Shown: piece by piece, positions 55,555 through 63,004 of the stretch
How positions within the stretch are numbered: position 1 is the stretch's first letter
How the letters are laid out: every line of letters starts with the position of its first letter
DNA from: Paraflavitalea pollutisoli
Lineage (GTDB): Bacteria > Bacteroidota > Bacteroidia > Chitinophagales > Chitinophagaceae
Assembly (NCBI RefSeq): GCF_029360705.1
Contig: NZ_JARKMX010000008.1
Span: 2,410,202-2,474,201, forward strand
Direction: 5' to 3'
DNA: 64,000 bases
Notes under the pieces: model-generated
Seen by the model: the letters and a program-made list of their open reading frames with translations, nothing else
Database searches by the model: none
Told to the model about the DNA's origin: nothing
Position numbers and translations under genes: made by a program

Positions 55555-57036
55555 ATGATACGCACAACCATAAAAACCGCCGGCACGGTACTATTACTGA
55601 CAGCAGCCCTCGGTTGCAATAAAATTATTCAAACCGAACCCGCACAATCCATCAGTTCCGAGATTGCGCTGACCAGCAGTACCGGGGTCAGCTCGCTGAT
55701 CAATTCCATTTATGCTGCCTACCGTGGACTGACCACCACCAACGTGATCTATCCCGAGATATTGGCCGACAACCTGATCAATACCATCAACAACAACAAC
55801 ACCTACCGCAACCAGGAGCTCAACAACCATGGTTTTGGTACCGGACAGTGGACCACCAACTACAGCATCATCAACAGGGCCAACCTGGTGATCGATGCCG
55901 TAGACTCGAAGATCATCAAAGATGTAACAGAAGCCAATGCCAACCTGTACAAAGGAGAAGCACTCTTTCTGCGTGCCTGGAGCTATTTGCTGCTGGCCAC
56001 TTCCTTTTCTTACCAACCCGGCAAGGAGATCAACGACTGGAAACTGGGCGTGCCCCTGATCCTGAAGCCCACCAAGAATGTGGAAGATGTCACCTATCCC
56101 GCCCGCAATACCAACGTAGAGGTATACACACAGATCAAAAAAGACCTGACAGACGCCATCGCCTTGCTCAACAACACCGCCCGTGCTGAAAAAGCCTATG
56201 CCTCCAAAGCGGCTGCACAAGCCTTGCTGAACCGTGTACACCTCTACCTGAATGAGTGGGATGCGGTCATCACGACCGGCAACGACGTACTGGCTACCAC
56301 CTCCATCAATGGTAAAACAACCCGCGTGGAAACCACCGGTGCCAACCTCATATCGGGCTGGCGTACCCACAAAGACAAACCCGAGTCGATCTTCGAGATC
56401 ACGTTTACCACGGCAGAGAACCTGGGCGGCAGCTCCCTGCAATCCTGGTTCACGATCTATCCCAAGCCGGTCAACAGCACCTGCTCGGGCAACCCCACCA
56501 GGGCCAGCTTTGCCGACCTGACGATCCCCACTGCCTTGCTGGACCTGTATGAGGCCACAGACATCCGTAAAACAACCCTCATCGAAGGGCCTTATTGTAA
56601 GCTGGGACAATCCGGCTTGTACTTCAGCAACAAGTACAGCGGTACCGGCGGCACTTTTGGTCTCGACAACGTCACCATCATCCGCACCTCCGAGATACTG
56701 CTCAACCGCGCAGAAGCCTACGCAAGAAAAAACCAGTTGGACAAAGCTGCTGCCGACATCAACATCATCCGCACCCGGGCTGGCATTAACGCTTACAGCG
56801 AAGTTGGCCAAACCCAACAACAGGTGATCGATGCCGTATTACTGCAACGCCGGCTCGAACTCGCCTTTGAAGGCCATCGCTGGTACGACCTCCTCCGCCT
56901 GCAGCAGGATGTGATCAAACCAGCAGGAGGACTCGCCACCGGCAACGTACTCTACAACGACTACAGGATCTTATCATCGATCCCCGCTGCGGATATCGAT
57001 GTAAACCGTGACCTGAAACAAAATCCCGGATACTAA
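55555..57036 (+). CDS. SusD/RagB-family nutrient-binding lipoprotein (second)
   Basis: The 493-residue protein has a lipoprotein signal (TAGTVLLLTAALGCNK) and SusD features: LYKGEALFLRAWSYLLLATSF, YTQIKKDLTDAIALLNN, KAAAQALLNRVHLYLNEWDAVI, IIRTSEILLNRAEAYARKN, IIRTRAGI and RRLELAFEGHRWYDLLRLQ. It starts 10 bases after the susC gene and works as the lid of that transporter at the cell surface. Confidence 0.95.
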   Translation: MIRTTIKTAGTVLLLTAALGCNKIIQTEPAQSISSEIALTSSTGVSSLINSIYAAYRGLTTTNVIYPEILADNLINTINNNNTYRNQELNNHGFGTGQWTTNYSIINRANLVIDAVDSKIIKDVTEANANLYKGEALFLRAWSYLLLATSFSYQPGKEINDWKLGVPLILKPTKNVEDVTYPARNTNVEVYTQIKKDLTDAIALLNNTARAEKAYASKAAAQALLNRVHLYLNEWDAVITTGNDVLATTSINGKTTRVETTGANLISGWRTHKDKPESIFEITFTTAENLGGSSLQSWFTIYPKPVNSTCSGNPTRASFADLTIPTALLDLYEATDIRKTTLIEGPYCKLGQSGLYFSNKYSGTGGTFGLDNVTIIRTSEILLNRAEAYARKNQLDKAAADINIIRTRAGINAYSEVGQTQQQVIDAVLLQRRLELAFEGHRWYDLLRLQQDVIKPAGGLATGNVLYNDYRILSSIPAADIDVNRDLKQNPGY

Positions 57037-57047
57037 AATTTACCATC

Positions 57048-57566
57048 ATGAAAAGACTTACCATTATAGGTTCCGCCCTCGCCCTGTTACTCATCACTTC
57101 CTGCAAAAAGTTGCAGGAAGACAAGGTCATCTGGACCGGCGATTTTGTCGAGGTCGATGCTACCGTATTGAATGCACCGGCTACCGGCAAAGTGTATCCC
57201 CTGCTGACCCGTGTACCGCAAGGCGGCCGCCCCGTGATCACCGCACAGGATCCGCTCATTACCCGCAGCTCGGGCACGGTGAGCCTGCGCGTGAACCTGG
57301 TAGCACCACAACGCAACCAGGAAGAAACACTGACGTTTAAAGTAGTAGATTCGGTGACCACGGCCATCAAGGACACACACTACAAAACCACCGGCACAGT
57401 GAAAATACCGGCCAACTCCAGCTTTGGGTTTATCGAGATCCAGGTACTCAACCCCGGTGCTACCACCGGTGGCCCGAAGAACCTGGTATTGGAACTCGAA
57501 AGCAGCGCCACGCTGAAAGCCAACCCCAACTACAATGTGGTCGGCATCAGCATCGCACAGAATTGA
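57048..57566 (+). CDS. DUF4843-like small surface lipoprotein
   Basis: The 172-residue protein has a lipoprotein signal (LALLLITSCKKLQED) and a beta-sandwich pattern resembling DUF4843/Calx-beta-like domains (GTVSLRVNLVAPQRNQEETLTFKVVDSVTTAIKDTHYKT, then IPANSSFGFIEIQVLN and KNLVLELES). Such proteins often close short susCD operons and may bind the substrate. It begins 11 bases after susD and is followed by a strong terminator. The family name is tentative. Confidence 0.72.
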   Translation: MKRLTIIGSALALLLITSCKKLQEDKVIWTGDFVEVDATVLNAPATGKVYPLLTRVPQGGRPVITAQDPLITRSSGTVSLRVNLVAPQRNQEETLTFKVVDSVTTAIKDTHYKTTGTVKIPANSSFGFIEIQVLNPGATTGGPKNLVLELESSATLKANPNYNVVGISIAQN

Positions 57567-57622
57567 TCATATGATATTCCGATAACGTTTCTCTCTGCTC
57601 TAGTATTAGTTTTAGTTAACAG

Positions 57623-57648
57623 GCGGTGTTTCTACACCGCTTTTTTTT
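57623..57648 (+). terminator. terminator of the second susCD operon
   Basis: GCGGTGT and ACACCGC form a perfect 7-bp stem with loop TTCT, followed by eight T. Confidence 0.92.
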
Positions 57649-57674
57649 ATTTACGCATCCTGCACTTGAATTCG

Positions 57675-57790
57675 GGCGCCTGGTTATGGGCAATCAATGC
57701 GGGAACTATCCAACTCATCTCAGACGCCTGGTCATGGGCAACCAATGCAGGTGCCCTCTCACTCCTCTCCGGCGCCTGGCCACCGGCCAC
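57675..57790 (+). repeat. 48-bp direct repeat (two and a half units)
   Basis: Units begin at 57675, 57723 and 57771, exactly 48 bases apart, each opening G(G/A)CGCCTGG. In one plus-strand frame each unit encodes 16 residues of the form (G/D)AWxWAxNAG followed by a hydrophobic run (GAWLWAINAGTIQLIS, then DAWSWATNAGALSLLS). The stretch lies between two terminators, has no start or promoter of its own, and is probably a remnant. Confidence 0.7.
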
Positions 57791-57820
57791 AAAAAAGCCC
57801 GCAGGACATCTCCTGCAGGC
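57791..57820 (-). terminator. terminator of the TlpA-like gene
   Basis: GCCCGCAGGA and TCCTGCAGGC form a 10-bp stem (one G-U on the minus strand) with a 4-base loop; TTTTTT follows on the minus strand. Confidence 0.88.
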
Positions 57821-57853
57821 TTATGAATGGCGAAACCTTGCGTATTGCGACGA

Positions 57854-59044
57854 TTATTTGATCAGGGTCTTCAACGTGGTCTGCAACTCTTCTCCGCGGA
57901 TGTTCTTCGCGATGATCTTGCCGTCACCATCGATCAGCAGGTTTTGTGGGATGGCCTTGATGTCGTACAATTTAGCGACATCATTGTCCCAGAACTTCAG
58001 GTCCGATACATGCGTCCAGGTCAGCTTGTCATCATGGATCGCTTTCAACCATTTGTCCTTGGCACCGGGACGATCGAGCGATACACCGAGTACGGTGAAG
58101 TTCTTGTCTTTGTATTGCTGAAAGGCAGCCACCACATTGGGGTTCTCGGCCCGGCAGGGACCACACCAGCTGGCCCAGAAATCGATCAATACATACTTGC
58201 CTTTGAACGAGGCCAGGGATACCGGGATATCGGCCGTATCGTTTTGGGTAAACACAAGGGCCTTTTTGCCGATCTGCAATTGTTTGGCCGTAGCGATACG
58301 GTCTTCAAACAATTTCGCCGACGGCAGACTTTTCACCGGTCCGCCCAGCAGATTGAAGACCGGCTCAACTTTTACCGGATCGATGGCATAGCCGCTGTAT
58401 TGCGACAACGCATAGATCGCCACAGGCGATTGCTTACCGTGCTGCGCTACAAACTTTTTATATACCTGGTCATTGATCACAGTATTCAACGAGTCGATCT
58501 GTTTGCGTACACGCGTTTCGCCGGCAGCGTTTTTCGCTTTGCGCGCTTCACTGTATTGCTGGTACAGGTCAGTGAAATTTTTATCATAGCTGTCTACCGA
58601 TTGCCGCAGCGACAGGTATTGCTGATGAGCAGCAGATCCTTTCACCGTAGCATTGCTGAAAGAATCGACACCGGCTATATCGATCTTACCAGGCTCGAGG
58701 TACACGCTGTAACTATCGCGGGCCGACAGCCGCCGCGCACGGCTGGTATCGGGCGTAGTGGGTACTACGCGCACCTGTGCCAGGATGGGCTCCTCGAGAT
58801 AGGTTTGAAAGCTCACCTGCTTTTGTCCGTTTACGTCCAGGCTGTCATTGAAACGAAATTTACTGAGCGTATTGTAGTACGACAGGTACACTTTCCCGAC
58901 CGGGTACGACAGTCGCGCTACATCAACAGTGACAGATAGATTAACAGGTTTGGAAGGCAGTGGCGAAGGCTGTGCCTGCAAGGCAGCATAGGTCATGGTG
59001 GCGGATAAGGCAGCCAGGGCCCATCCTTTGGAAAAGGAATGCAT
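57854..59044 (-). CDS. TlpA-like thioredoxin with DUF4369-like N-terminal domain
   Basis: The 396-residue exported protein has a signal peptide (WALAALSATMTYAALQAQ), a beta-rich DUF4369-like N-terminal region (to about residue 130), a helical linker (QYLSLRQSVDSYDKNFTDLYQQYSEARKAKN) and a C-terminal thioredoxin domain with the active site WASWCGPC and the cis-Pro loop AIPQNLLID. Such proteins reduce disulfides in periplasmic or surface proteins and are common next to susCD loci. It is convergent with the second susCD operon and ends in its own terminator. Confidence 0.92.
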   Translation of the reverse strand: MHSFSKGWALAALSATMTYAALQAQPSPLPSKPVNLSVTVDVARLSYPVGKVYLSYYNTLSKFRFNDSLDVNGQKQVSFQTYLEEPILAQVRVVPTTPDTSRARRLSARDSYSVYLEPGKIDIAGVDSFSNATVKGSAAHQQYLSLRQSVDSYDKNFTDLYQQYSEARKAKNAAGETRVRKQIDSLNTVINDQVYKKFVAQHGKQSPVAIYALSQYSGYAIDPVKVEPVFNLLGGPVKSLPSAKLFEDRIATAKQLQIGKKALVFTQNDTADIPVSLASFKGKYVLIDFWASWCGPCRAENPNVVAAFQQYKDKNFTVLGVSLDRPGAKDKWLKAIHDDKLTWTHVSDLKFWDNDVAKLYDIKAIPQNLLIDGDGKIIAKNIRGEELQTTLKTLIK

Positions 59045-59237
59045 ATGTCTTACTTATTTTGGTGAATAATACCCTTACGCAGACAAACAATCGGGCAAAT
59101 GTTGATGGAGTTGACCAGTGGGTCTGCGACGAAGATAAGCGTTTTCTATCAAGTCCACAATAAAGGTGGACTAATTAATCCGTAGTCAACTGGCCCTCTA
59201 CCCAACAACTCCTGCAACTCCTTCTCCCGGCCAATAA

Positions 59238-59269
59238 AAAAGGACGCGGCACCCTGCCTGCGTCCTTTT
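59238..59269. terminator. bidirectional terminator
   Basis: AAAAGGACGC and GCGTCCTTTT pair perfectly around a 12-base loop. It lies 23 bases past the stop of the FMN reductase gene, which it probably serves. Confidence 0.8.
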
Positions 59270-59291
59270 CGTGTTTTTCATGACTATGCGG

Positions 59292-59855
59292 CTATTGCGG
59301 CGTTGCCGTACGCACCAGGCTGGGCCCATGGGTGAGCAACTGCAACATGAGGCGAAAACGTTCCTGGTATTTGGCACTCACCTGCCCGCTGGCATCAAAG
59401 AGTTCGTGCCGCTGAGCGGGTACACTGTAGGGCAAGGGCCAGGCACGGAGCGACTTGGCTACCGCCTCCATCGCATTGATGCCCTGCATCGCCTGCACGC
59501 CATCGCCCCAACACACCATACCCACCAATTTACCTGTGAGATAGGGACTGGGTAGCTTCGCACTTACTTCCAGCCAGTCGAGGCAGTTCTTCATCACACC
59601 CGTCATACTGCCATGGTACAGGGGCGTCAACCAGATATGTACATCCGCCTGGCGAAACAACATGTTCATCCGCTCCACCGAACGCGGCGTTTCGGAGATG
59701 CTGGTATCGAATAAAGGAATACCGGCATCTACCAACCGGAAGATCTGGGCGCTAACGCCCATCGACGTAAGCTCATTGAACAAATAATGACTGATGCGTT
59801 GCGGCGTGGAATGTTCTTTCCTATCCAGGGCACCATTGAAGATCAGCGCTTCCAT
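59292..59855 (-). CDS. NAD(P)H-dependent FMN reductase-like flavoprotein
   Basis: The 187-residue protein has the flavodoxin-like fold of the NADPH-dependent FMN reductase family: EALIFNGALDRKEHSTPQRISHYLF with the phosphate loop, HIWLTPLYHGSMTGVMKNCLDWLE (the conserved P-x-Y-x4-G-x2-KN-x-D motif) and GKLVGMVCWGDG. It reduces flavins or quinones with NAD(P)H. It lies about 110 bases downstream of the superoxide dismutase gene on the same strand, and may belong to the same oxidative-stress unit. Confidence 0.88.
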   Translation of the reverse strand: MEALIFNGALDRKEHSTPQRISHYLFNELTSMGVSAQIFRLVDAGIPLFDTSISETPRSVERMNMLFRQADVHIWLTPLYHGSMTGVMKNCLDWLEVSAKLPSPYLTGKLVGMVCWGDGVQAMQGINAMEAVAKSLRAWPLPYSVPAQRHELFDASGQVSAKYQERFRLMLQLLTHGPSLVRTATPQ

Positions 59856-59965
59856 ACAAGCAATTTATGGTTATTGACAAGGCGGTTTGTCCCACTGCAG
59901 CAGCATAACGTTTACCAAACATCCACCACGTTATCCTTGGCCACCACTGCTGCAGCACGGTAATA

Positions 59966-60586
59966 TTACAATTTTGCCAGCGCTTCCTGGTAATTCTTCT
60001 CAACGGCATTCCAGTCCAGCACCGACCAGAAGGCATCGAGGTAATCGGCCCGTTTGTTCTGGTATTTGAGGTAATAGGCATGTTCCCATACGTCAACACC
60101 CAGGATCGGAAAGCCGCGGCTGACCAGGTTGGTATCCATCAGCGGATTGTCCTGGTTGGCGGTAGCTGCTACGCCGATAGAACCATTGTACTTGACCAGC
60201 AGCCAGGCCCAGCCAGAACCGAACTGGGTAAGCCCCGCCGCTTTGATATCGGCTTTCAGTTTATCGAGGCTGCCGAAGGTTTCGTTGATGGCATCCGCCA
60301 GCTTGCCTTCCGGTGCTGTTTTAGGGGTAGGCGACAATATCTTCCAGAACAGGTCGTGGTTATAATGGCCACCACCGTTGTTGCGCACAGCAACCGGGTG
60401 TTTGCTGATCTGCGTCAGTATTTGCTCGAGTGGTTGGTTTTCTGCTTCCGTACCAGCCAACGCTTTGTTGAGGTTATCGATATAGGCCTGGTGGTGACGC
60501 GTGTGGTGAATGGTCATGGTTTGAGCGTCGAAATGCGGCTCCAATGCCTCGTAGGCATAGGGCAACGCGGGTAATGTGTACGACAT
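59966..60586 (-). CDS. sod: Fe/Mn superoxide dismutase
   Basis: The 206-residue protein begins YTLPALPYAYEALEPHFDAQTMTIHHTRHHQAYIDNLNKAL and has NGGGHYNHDLFW and DVWEHAYYLKYQNKRADYL, which hold the four metal ligands (three His and one Asp). GSGWAWLLVKYNGSIGVAATANQDNPL favours the manganese or cambialistic type; the metal cannot be fixed from sequence. It lacks a signal peptide and is cytoplasmic. Its promoter's -33 element lies inside a 30-bp perfect palindrome shared with a divergent four-cysteine regulator. Confidence 0.96.
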   Translation of the reverse strand: MSYTLPALPYAYEALEPHFDAQTMTIHHTRHHQAYIDNLNKALAGTEAENQPLEQILTQISKHPVAVRNNGGGHYNHDLFWKILSPTPKTAPEGKLADAINETFGSLDKLKADIKAAGLTQFGSGWAWLLVKYNGSIGVAATANQDNPLMDTNLVSRGFPILGVDVWEHAYYLKYQNKRADYLDAFWSVLDWNAVEKNYQEALAKL

Positions 60587-60619
60587 ATAAATGATTTAAG
60601 AATGATGGTATCGAGGCCC

Positions 60620-60649
60620 CAAAGCTACGGAAGGAGTTTAATAAAACAA
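60620..60649 (-). promoter_or_regulatory. sod promoter
   Basis: On the minus strand TTG (60649-60647) and TAGCTTTG (60627-60620) are 19 bases apart, a full match to the Bacteroidota consensus. The start of transcription would be about 30 bases ahead of the sod ATG. The TTG is inside the palindrome. Confidence 0.8.
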
Positions 60650-60668
60650 GAATATTCTTGTTTTATTA
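60639..60668. promoter_or_regulatory. 30-bp perfect palindrome in the sod/regulator intergenic region
   Basis: The half-site TAATAAAACAAGAAT is followed directly by its exact reverse complement; the GC-containing core is CAAGAATATTCTTG. It covers the sod -33 element and lies 60 bases before the regulator ATG, so a bound dimer would block sod and could also affect the regulator's own promoter. Confidence 0.8.
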
Positions 60669-60686
60669 CCATAATCTAAAACTTAT

Positions 60687-60694
60687 TACCTTTG
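60687..60694 (+). promoter_or_regulatory. -7 box of the HTH regulator gene
   Basis: TACCTTTG is a full TAnnTTTG match 33 bases before ATG 60728. The nearest TTG, at 60658-60660 in the palindrome, is 26 bases away, longer than usual. Confidence 0.6.
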
Positions 60695-60727
60695 TGGGGC
60701 ATTAATAAACAAGTCGCCACTTGCATA

Positions 60728-61363
60728 ATGAGTAACAAGCCAACCGACCGCATCTTACTGTGCCTCAAAATGAACAGGGAAGCCACGCTGGCCCTCGTGG
60801 CGGCGGAATTGGGCATCACCAAGGAGGCGGCCCGCCAGCAGTTGGTGAAGCTGCAGGAGGAGGGATTGATCAGATCGGACAATAAAAGCACGGGGGTAGG
60901 TCGCCCTACGGCCTGGTATATGTTGACGGAAAAAGGCATGGGCCGGTTCCCGGATGCGCATGCGCAGATCACCGTCGACCTGCTACGATCGGTCAAGAAT
61001 CTCCTGGGCGACAATGCGCTCGACCTGCTGATCGGCGACCGGGAAAAACAAACCTACCAGCGCTATGAGCAGGAGCTGGCGCAACATGACGCCATTGACC
61101 AGAAACTGGAACGATTGACCCAGCTGCGGTCCGAAGAAGGTTATATGGCAGCCTGGAAGCAGGAAGCCGATGTATTTTACCTCATGGAGAACCATTGTCC
61201 TATCTGTGCAGCCGCCACCGAATGCCAGGGATTTTGCCGGGCCGAGTTGCGCAATTTCAAGCAATTGCTGGGACCCGATTACAACGTCACCCGCACCCAA
61301 CACATCATCACCGATGGCACGCGTTGCGTGTACCGCATCGAGCAAAAGGAGGCGAATACATAA
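60728..61363 (+). CDS. SufR/COG2345-like HTH regulator with cysteine cluster
   Basis: ATG 60728 gives 211 residues. Residues about 8-70 form a winged helix-turn-helix (ILLCLKMNREATLALVAAELGITKEAARQQLVKLQEEGLI, then STGVGRPTAWYMLTEKG). The C-terminal part has HCPICAAATECQGFC with C157, C160, C166 and C170, plus C200 in TRCVYRI. This arrangement resembles SufR-type regulators that hold an iron-sulfur cluster and sense redox or iron state. It is divergent from sod across a 30-bp palindrome, so it very likely regulates sod and itself. Cluster binding is inferred. Confidence 0.87.
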   Translation: MSNKPTDRILLCLKMNREATLALVAAELGITKEAARQQLVKLQEEGLIRSDNKSTGVGRPTAWYMLTEKGMGRFPDAHAQITVDLLRSVKNLLGDNALDLLIGDREKQTYQRYEQELAQHDAIDQKLERLTQLRSEEGYMAAWKQEADVFYLMENHCPICAAATECQGFCRAELRNFKQLLGPDYNVTRTQHIITDGTRCVYRIEQKEANT

Positions 61364-61382
61364 GCTACTAGCCTGCCGCGAG

Positions 61383-61688
61383 CTACTCCCCCGCTTCTTT
61401 CTGCCCTTGAAAATACTCTCGCACCAACGCCGTATACAGTTTGTTGGCCGTTACATTAAGGCGCACCTGGGCCGCATTCCGCAGCTCTACATCCGCCATA
61501 ATGGTTTTGGCTTCCCAGTTGGCAGCTTCCATCACTGCCTGGTTGCGTCGCTGTTTGGCGGTAAACTTCTGCTTGCTCATATCCGGGTATACGCTCACCA
61601 CCGTTTTTCCGTCGTATTGCTTAATCACCAATTGTTTGCCGATCTGACCCGACAGATCTTTCAATAGAAAATTGTTGCTGGTTGCCAT
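61383..61688 (-). CDS. conserved-looking hypothetical protein (101 aa)
   Basis: The product (starting MATSNNFLLKDLSGQIGKQLVIKQY) is basic and soluble, with a beta-rich first third (KQLVIKQYDGKTVVSVYPDM), a basic stretch (SKQKFTAKQRRNQAVMEAANWEAKTIM) and a helical end (AAQVRLNVTANKLYTALVREYFQGQKE). Its pattern is like a small family common in Bacteroidota genomes that I cannot name. It is convergent with the HTH regulator, 19 bases between stops. No function is proposed. Confidence 0.72.
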   Translation of the reverse strand: MATSNNFLLKDLSGQIGKQLVIKQYDGKTVVSVYPDMSKQKFTAKQRRNQAVMEAANWEAKTIMADVELRNAAQVRLNVTANKLYTALVREYFQGQKEAGE

Positions 61689-61806
61689 CGTAATGATTTT
61701 TAGGTCGGCCGGGCTACTGATTGCCTGGCCTATTCAACCTACGTAGAACCTACCCTCTTTGGATGTTAACAGGGTCAACTTAGGGAGTTGGCAGGGTAAA
61801 AACCCA

Positions 61807-61858
61807 AGGATGACCCTAGGATAACCCTAGGATGACCCTAAGATGACCCTGGGATGGG
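61807..61858. repeat. 11-bp tandem repeats
   Basis: Four consecutive units (AGGATGACCCT, AGGATAACCCT, AGGATGACCCT, AAGATGACCCT) and a partial fifth (GGGATGGG) run from 61807. The period equals one helical turn. They lie in a gene-free stretch (61689-62054) between two divergent genes. Confidence 0.85.
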
Positions 61859-61963
61859 AGGTAACAGAGAGGTGGAACAGGCCGCCCGGAATGAACGTTA
61901 TCCGGACCTACCGGCCAATATTTAGCACAACACGCCCAGTTATCGGTCGGCGGGCGCTGGTAT

Positions 61964-61981
61964 AGGGAATAATTATTCCCT
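61964..61981. promoter_or_regulatory. 18-bp perfect palindrome upstream of the oxidoreductase gene
   Basis: AGGGAATAATTATTCCCT is a perfect palindrome 73 bases before ATG 62055. Its 12-bp core GAATAATTATTC is identical to the core of the two TetR-operator candidates at 51164 and 51782. Confidence 0.6.
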
Positions 61982-62054
61982 GGGTGATTAACTCTTCCCT
62001 TATTGTTGGAACGCCGGTACCGCCTGAATTTTACACCCACAAAAACAGTAAGTC

Positions 62055-62939
62055 ATGAAAAAGGAAACATTGGAAAAAGCAGTAACCGTCATAGGCCTCG
62101 GACAAATGGGTAAGAAAATTGCGGACATGTATGCAGACAAGGGATACCCGGTAACGGTCTGGAACCGCGACCCCAGCAAGGCACAATCCCTGCGCGGCGT
62201 GGAGATTGCCGCCACGCCCGCGGCAGCCTTTGGGAATAGCCACCTCATCATTATCTGTGTGCTCGACAATGCAGCCGTCAACGCGATACTCGACCAGGTA
62301 CCAGCGGAACTGTTGGCCAATAAGACCGTCGTGAACCTGACCACGGGCACCCCACAGGAGGCGAAGTTGATCGAAGCAAGACTCGCTACCCACCAGGCAG
62401 ACTACCTAAACGGCGCTCTGCAGGTGGCCCCCGAGCAAATGGGACAACCAGACACGACCATCCTGTTAGCAGGCGCCTCACAAGCCTTTGACACGGCGCG
62501 GGCAGCGCTGACCATTCTCGGCGGCAACATCAAATACCTTAGTACACAGGCAGCAGCCTCGCCGGCCATGGACCTGGCTACCCTGTCGTGGTTGTATGGT
62601 TCTTATATCGGCTTGTTGTATGGTGCAGCCCTGGTACAGGCAGAAGGTATGCAGCTGCAGGACTATAGAGATATCATCGGAGAGATTGCCCCACCCTTTG
62701 TAGACTTCTTCAAACACGAGATCAATATGATCGACGCGGACAATTACAACATTACACAGAGTCCCCTCGTGATCAGCATTGCCGCCACGCAGCGCATTGC
62801 CGACACCGTGGCGGCTGCCGGACTCGACACCGCCTTTACCGGCACCATGGCGCGCTTGCTGCAGGAAGCTGGCAACCGTGGTTATGCCAACCAGGAAGTG
62901 ATGGCGCTTTTGAAAGTGCTGAAAGCACCGGCCAACTAG
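62055..62939 (+). CDS. imine-reductase/6-phosphogluconate-dehydrogenase-like NAD(P)-binding oxidoreductase
   Basis: The 294-residue protein begins with a Rossmann fold (AVTVIGLGQMGKKIADMYADKGYPVTVWNRDPSKAQSL), whose NRD suggests NADPH preference. The family block VNLTTGTPQEAKLIEARLA and the helical C-terminal domain (MDLATLSWLYGSYIGLLYGAALVQAEG) match the beta-hydroxyacid dehydrogenase / imine reductase group. The usual catalytic Lys of hydroxyacid dehydrogenases is not evident near residue 170-180 (AASPAMDLATLSW), favouring an imine-reductase-like or unknown reaction. The gene stands alone and may be controlled by the palindrome upstream. Confidence 0.85.
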   Translation: MKKETLEKAVTVIGLGQMGKKIADMYADKGYPVTVWNRDPSKAQSLRGVEIAATPAAAFGNSHLIIICVLDNAAVNAILDQVPAELLANKTVVNLTTGTPQEAKLIEARLATHQADYLNGALQVAPEQMGQPDTTILLAGASQAFDTARAALTILGGNIKYLSTQAAASPAMDLATLSWLYGSYIGLLYGAALVQAEGMQLQDYRDIIGEIAPPFVDFFKHEINMIDADNYNITQSPLVISIAATQRIADTVAAAGLDTAFTGTMARLLQEAGNRGYANQEVMALLKVLKAPAN

Positions 62940-62942
62940 AAA

Positions 62943-62990
62943 AAAGCACGAAGGGCTGTAACCAGATGGCCAGCCCTTCTTGTGCTTTTT
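62943..62990. terminator. bidirectional terminator between convergent genes
   Basis: AAAAGCAC and AAGGGCTG pair with CAGCCCTT and GTGCTTTT across a small internal loop. A-run and T-run flank it, so it serves both the oxidoreductase and the EamA gene. Confidence 0.88.
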
Positions 62991-63004
62991 ATACAACAGA
63001 TAAC

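Noticed and set aside
57666-58121. Plus-strand protein containing the 48-bp repeat
   Set aside because: The frame runs through a minus-strand terminator and into the antisense of the TlpA-like gene, so it is not a gene as it stands.
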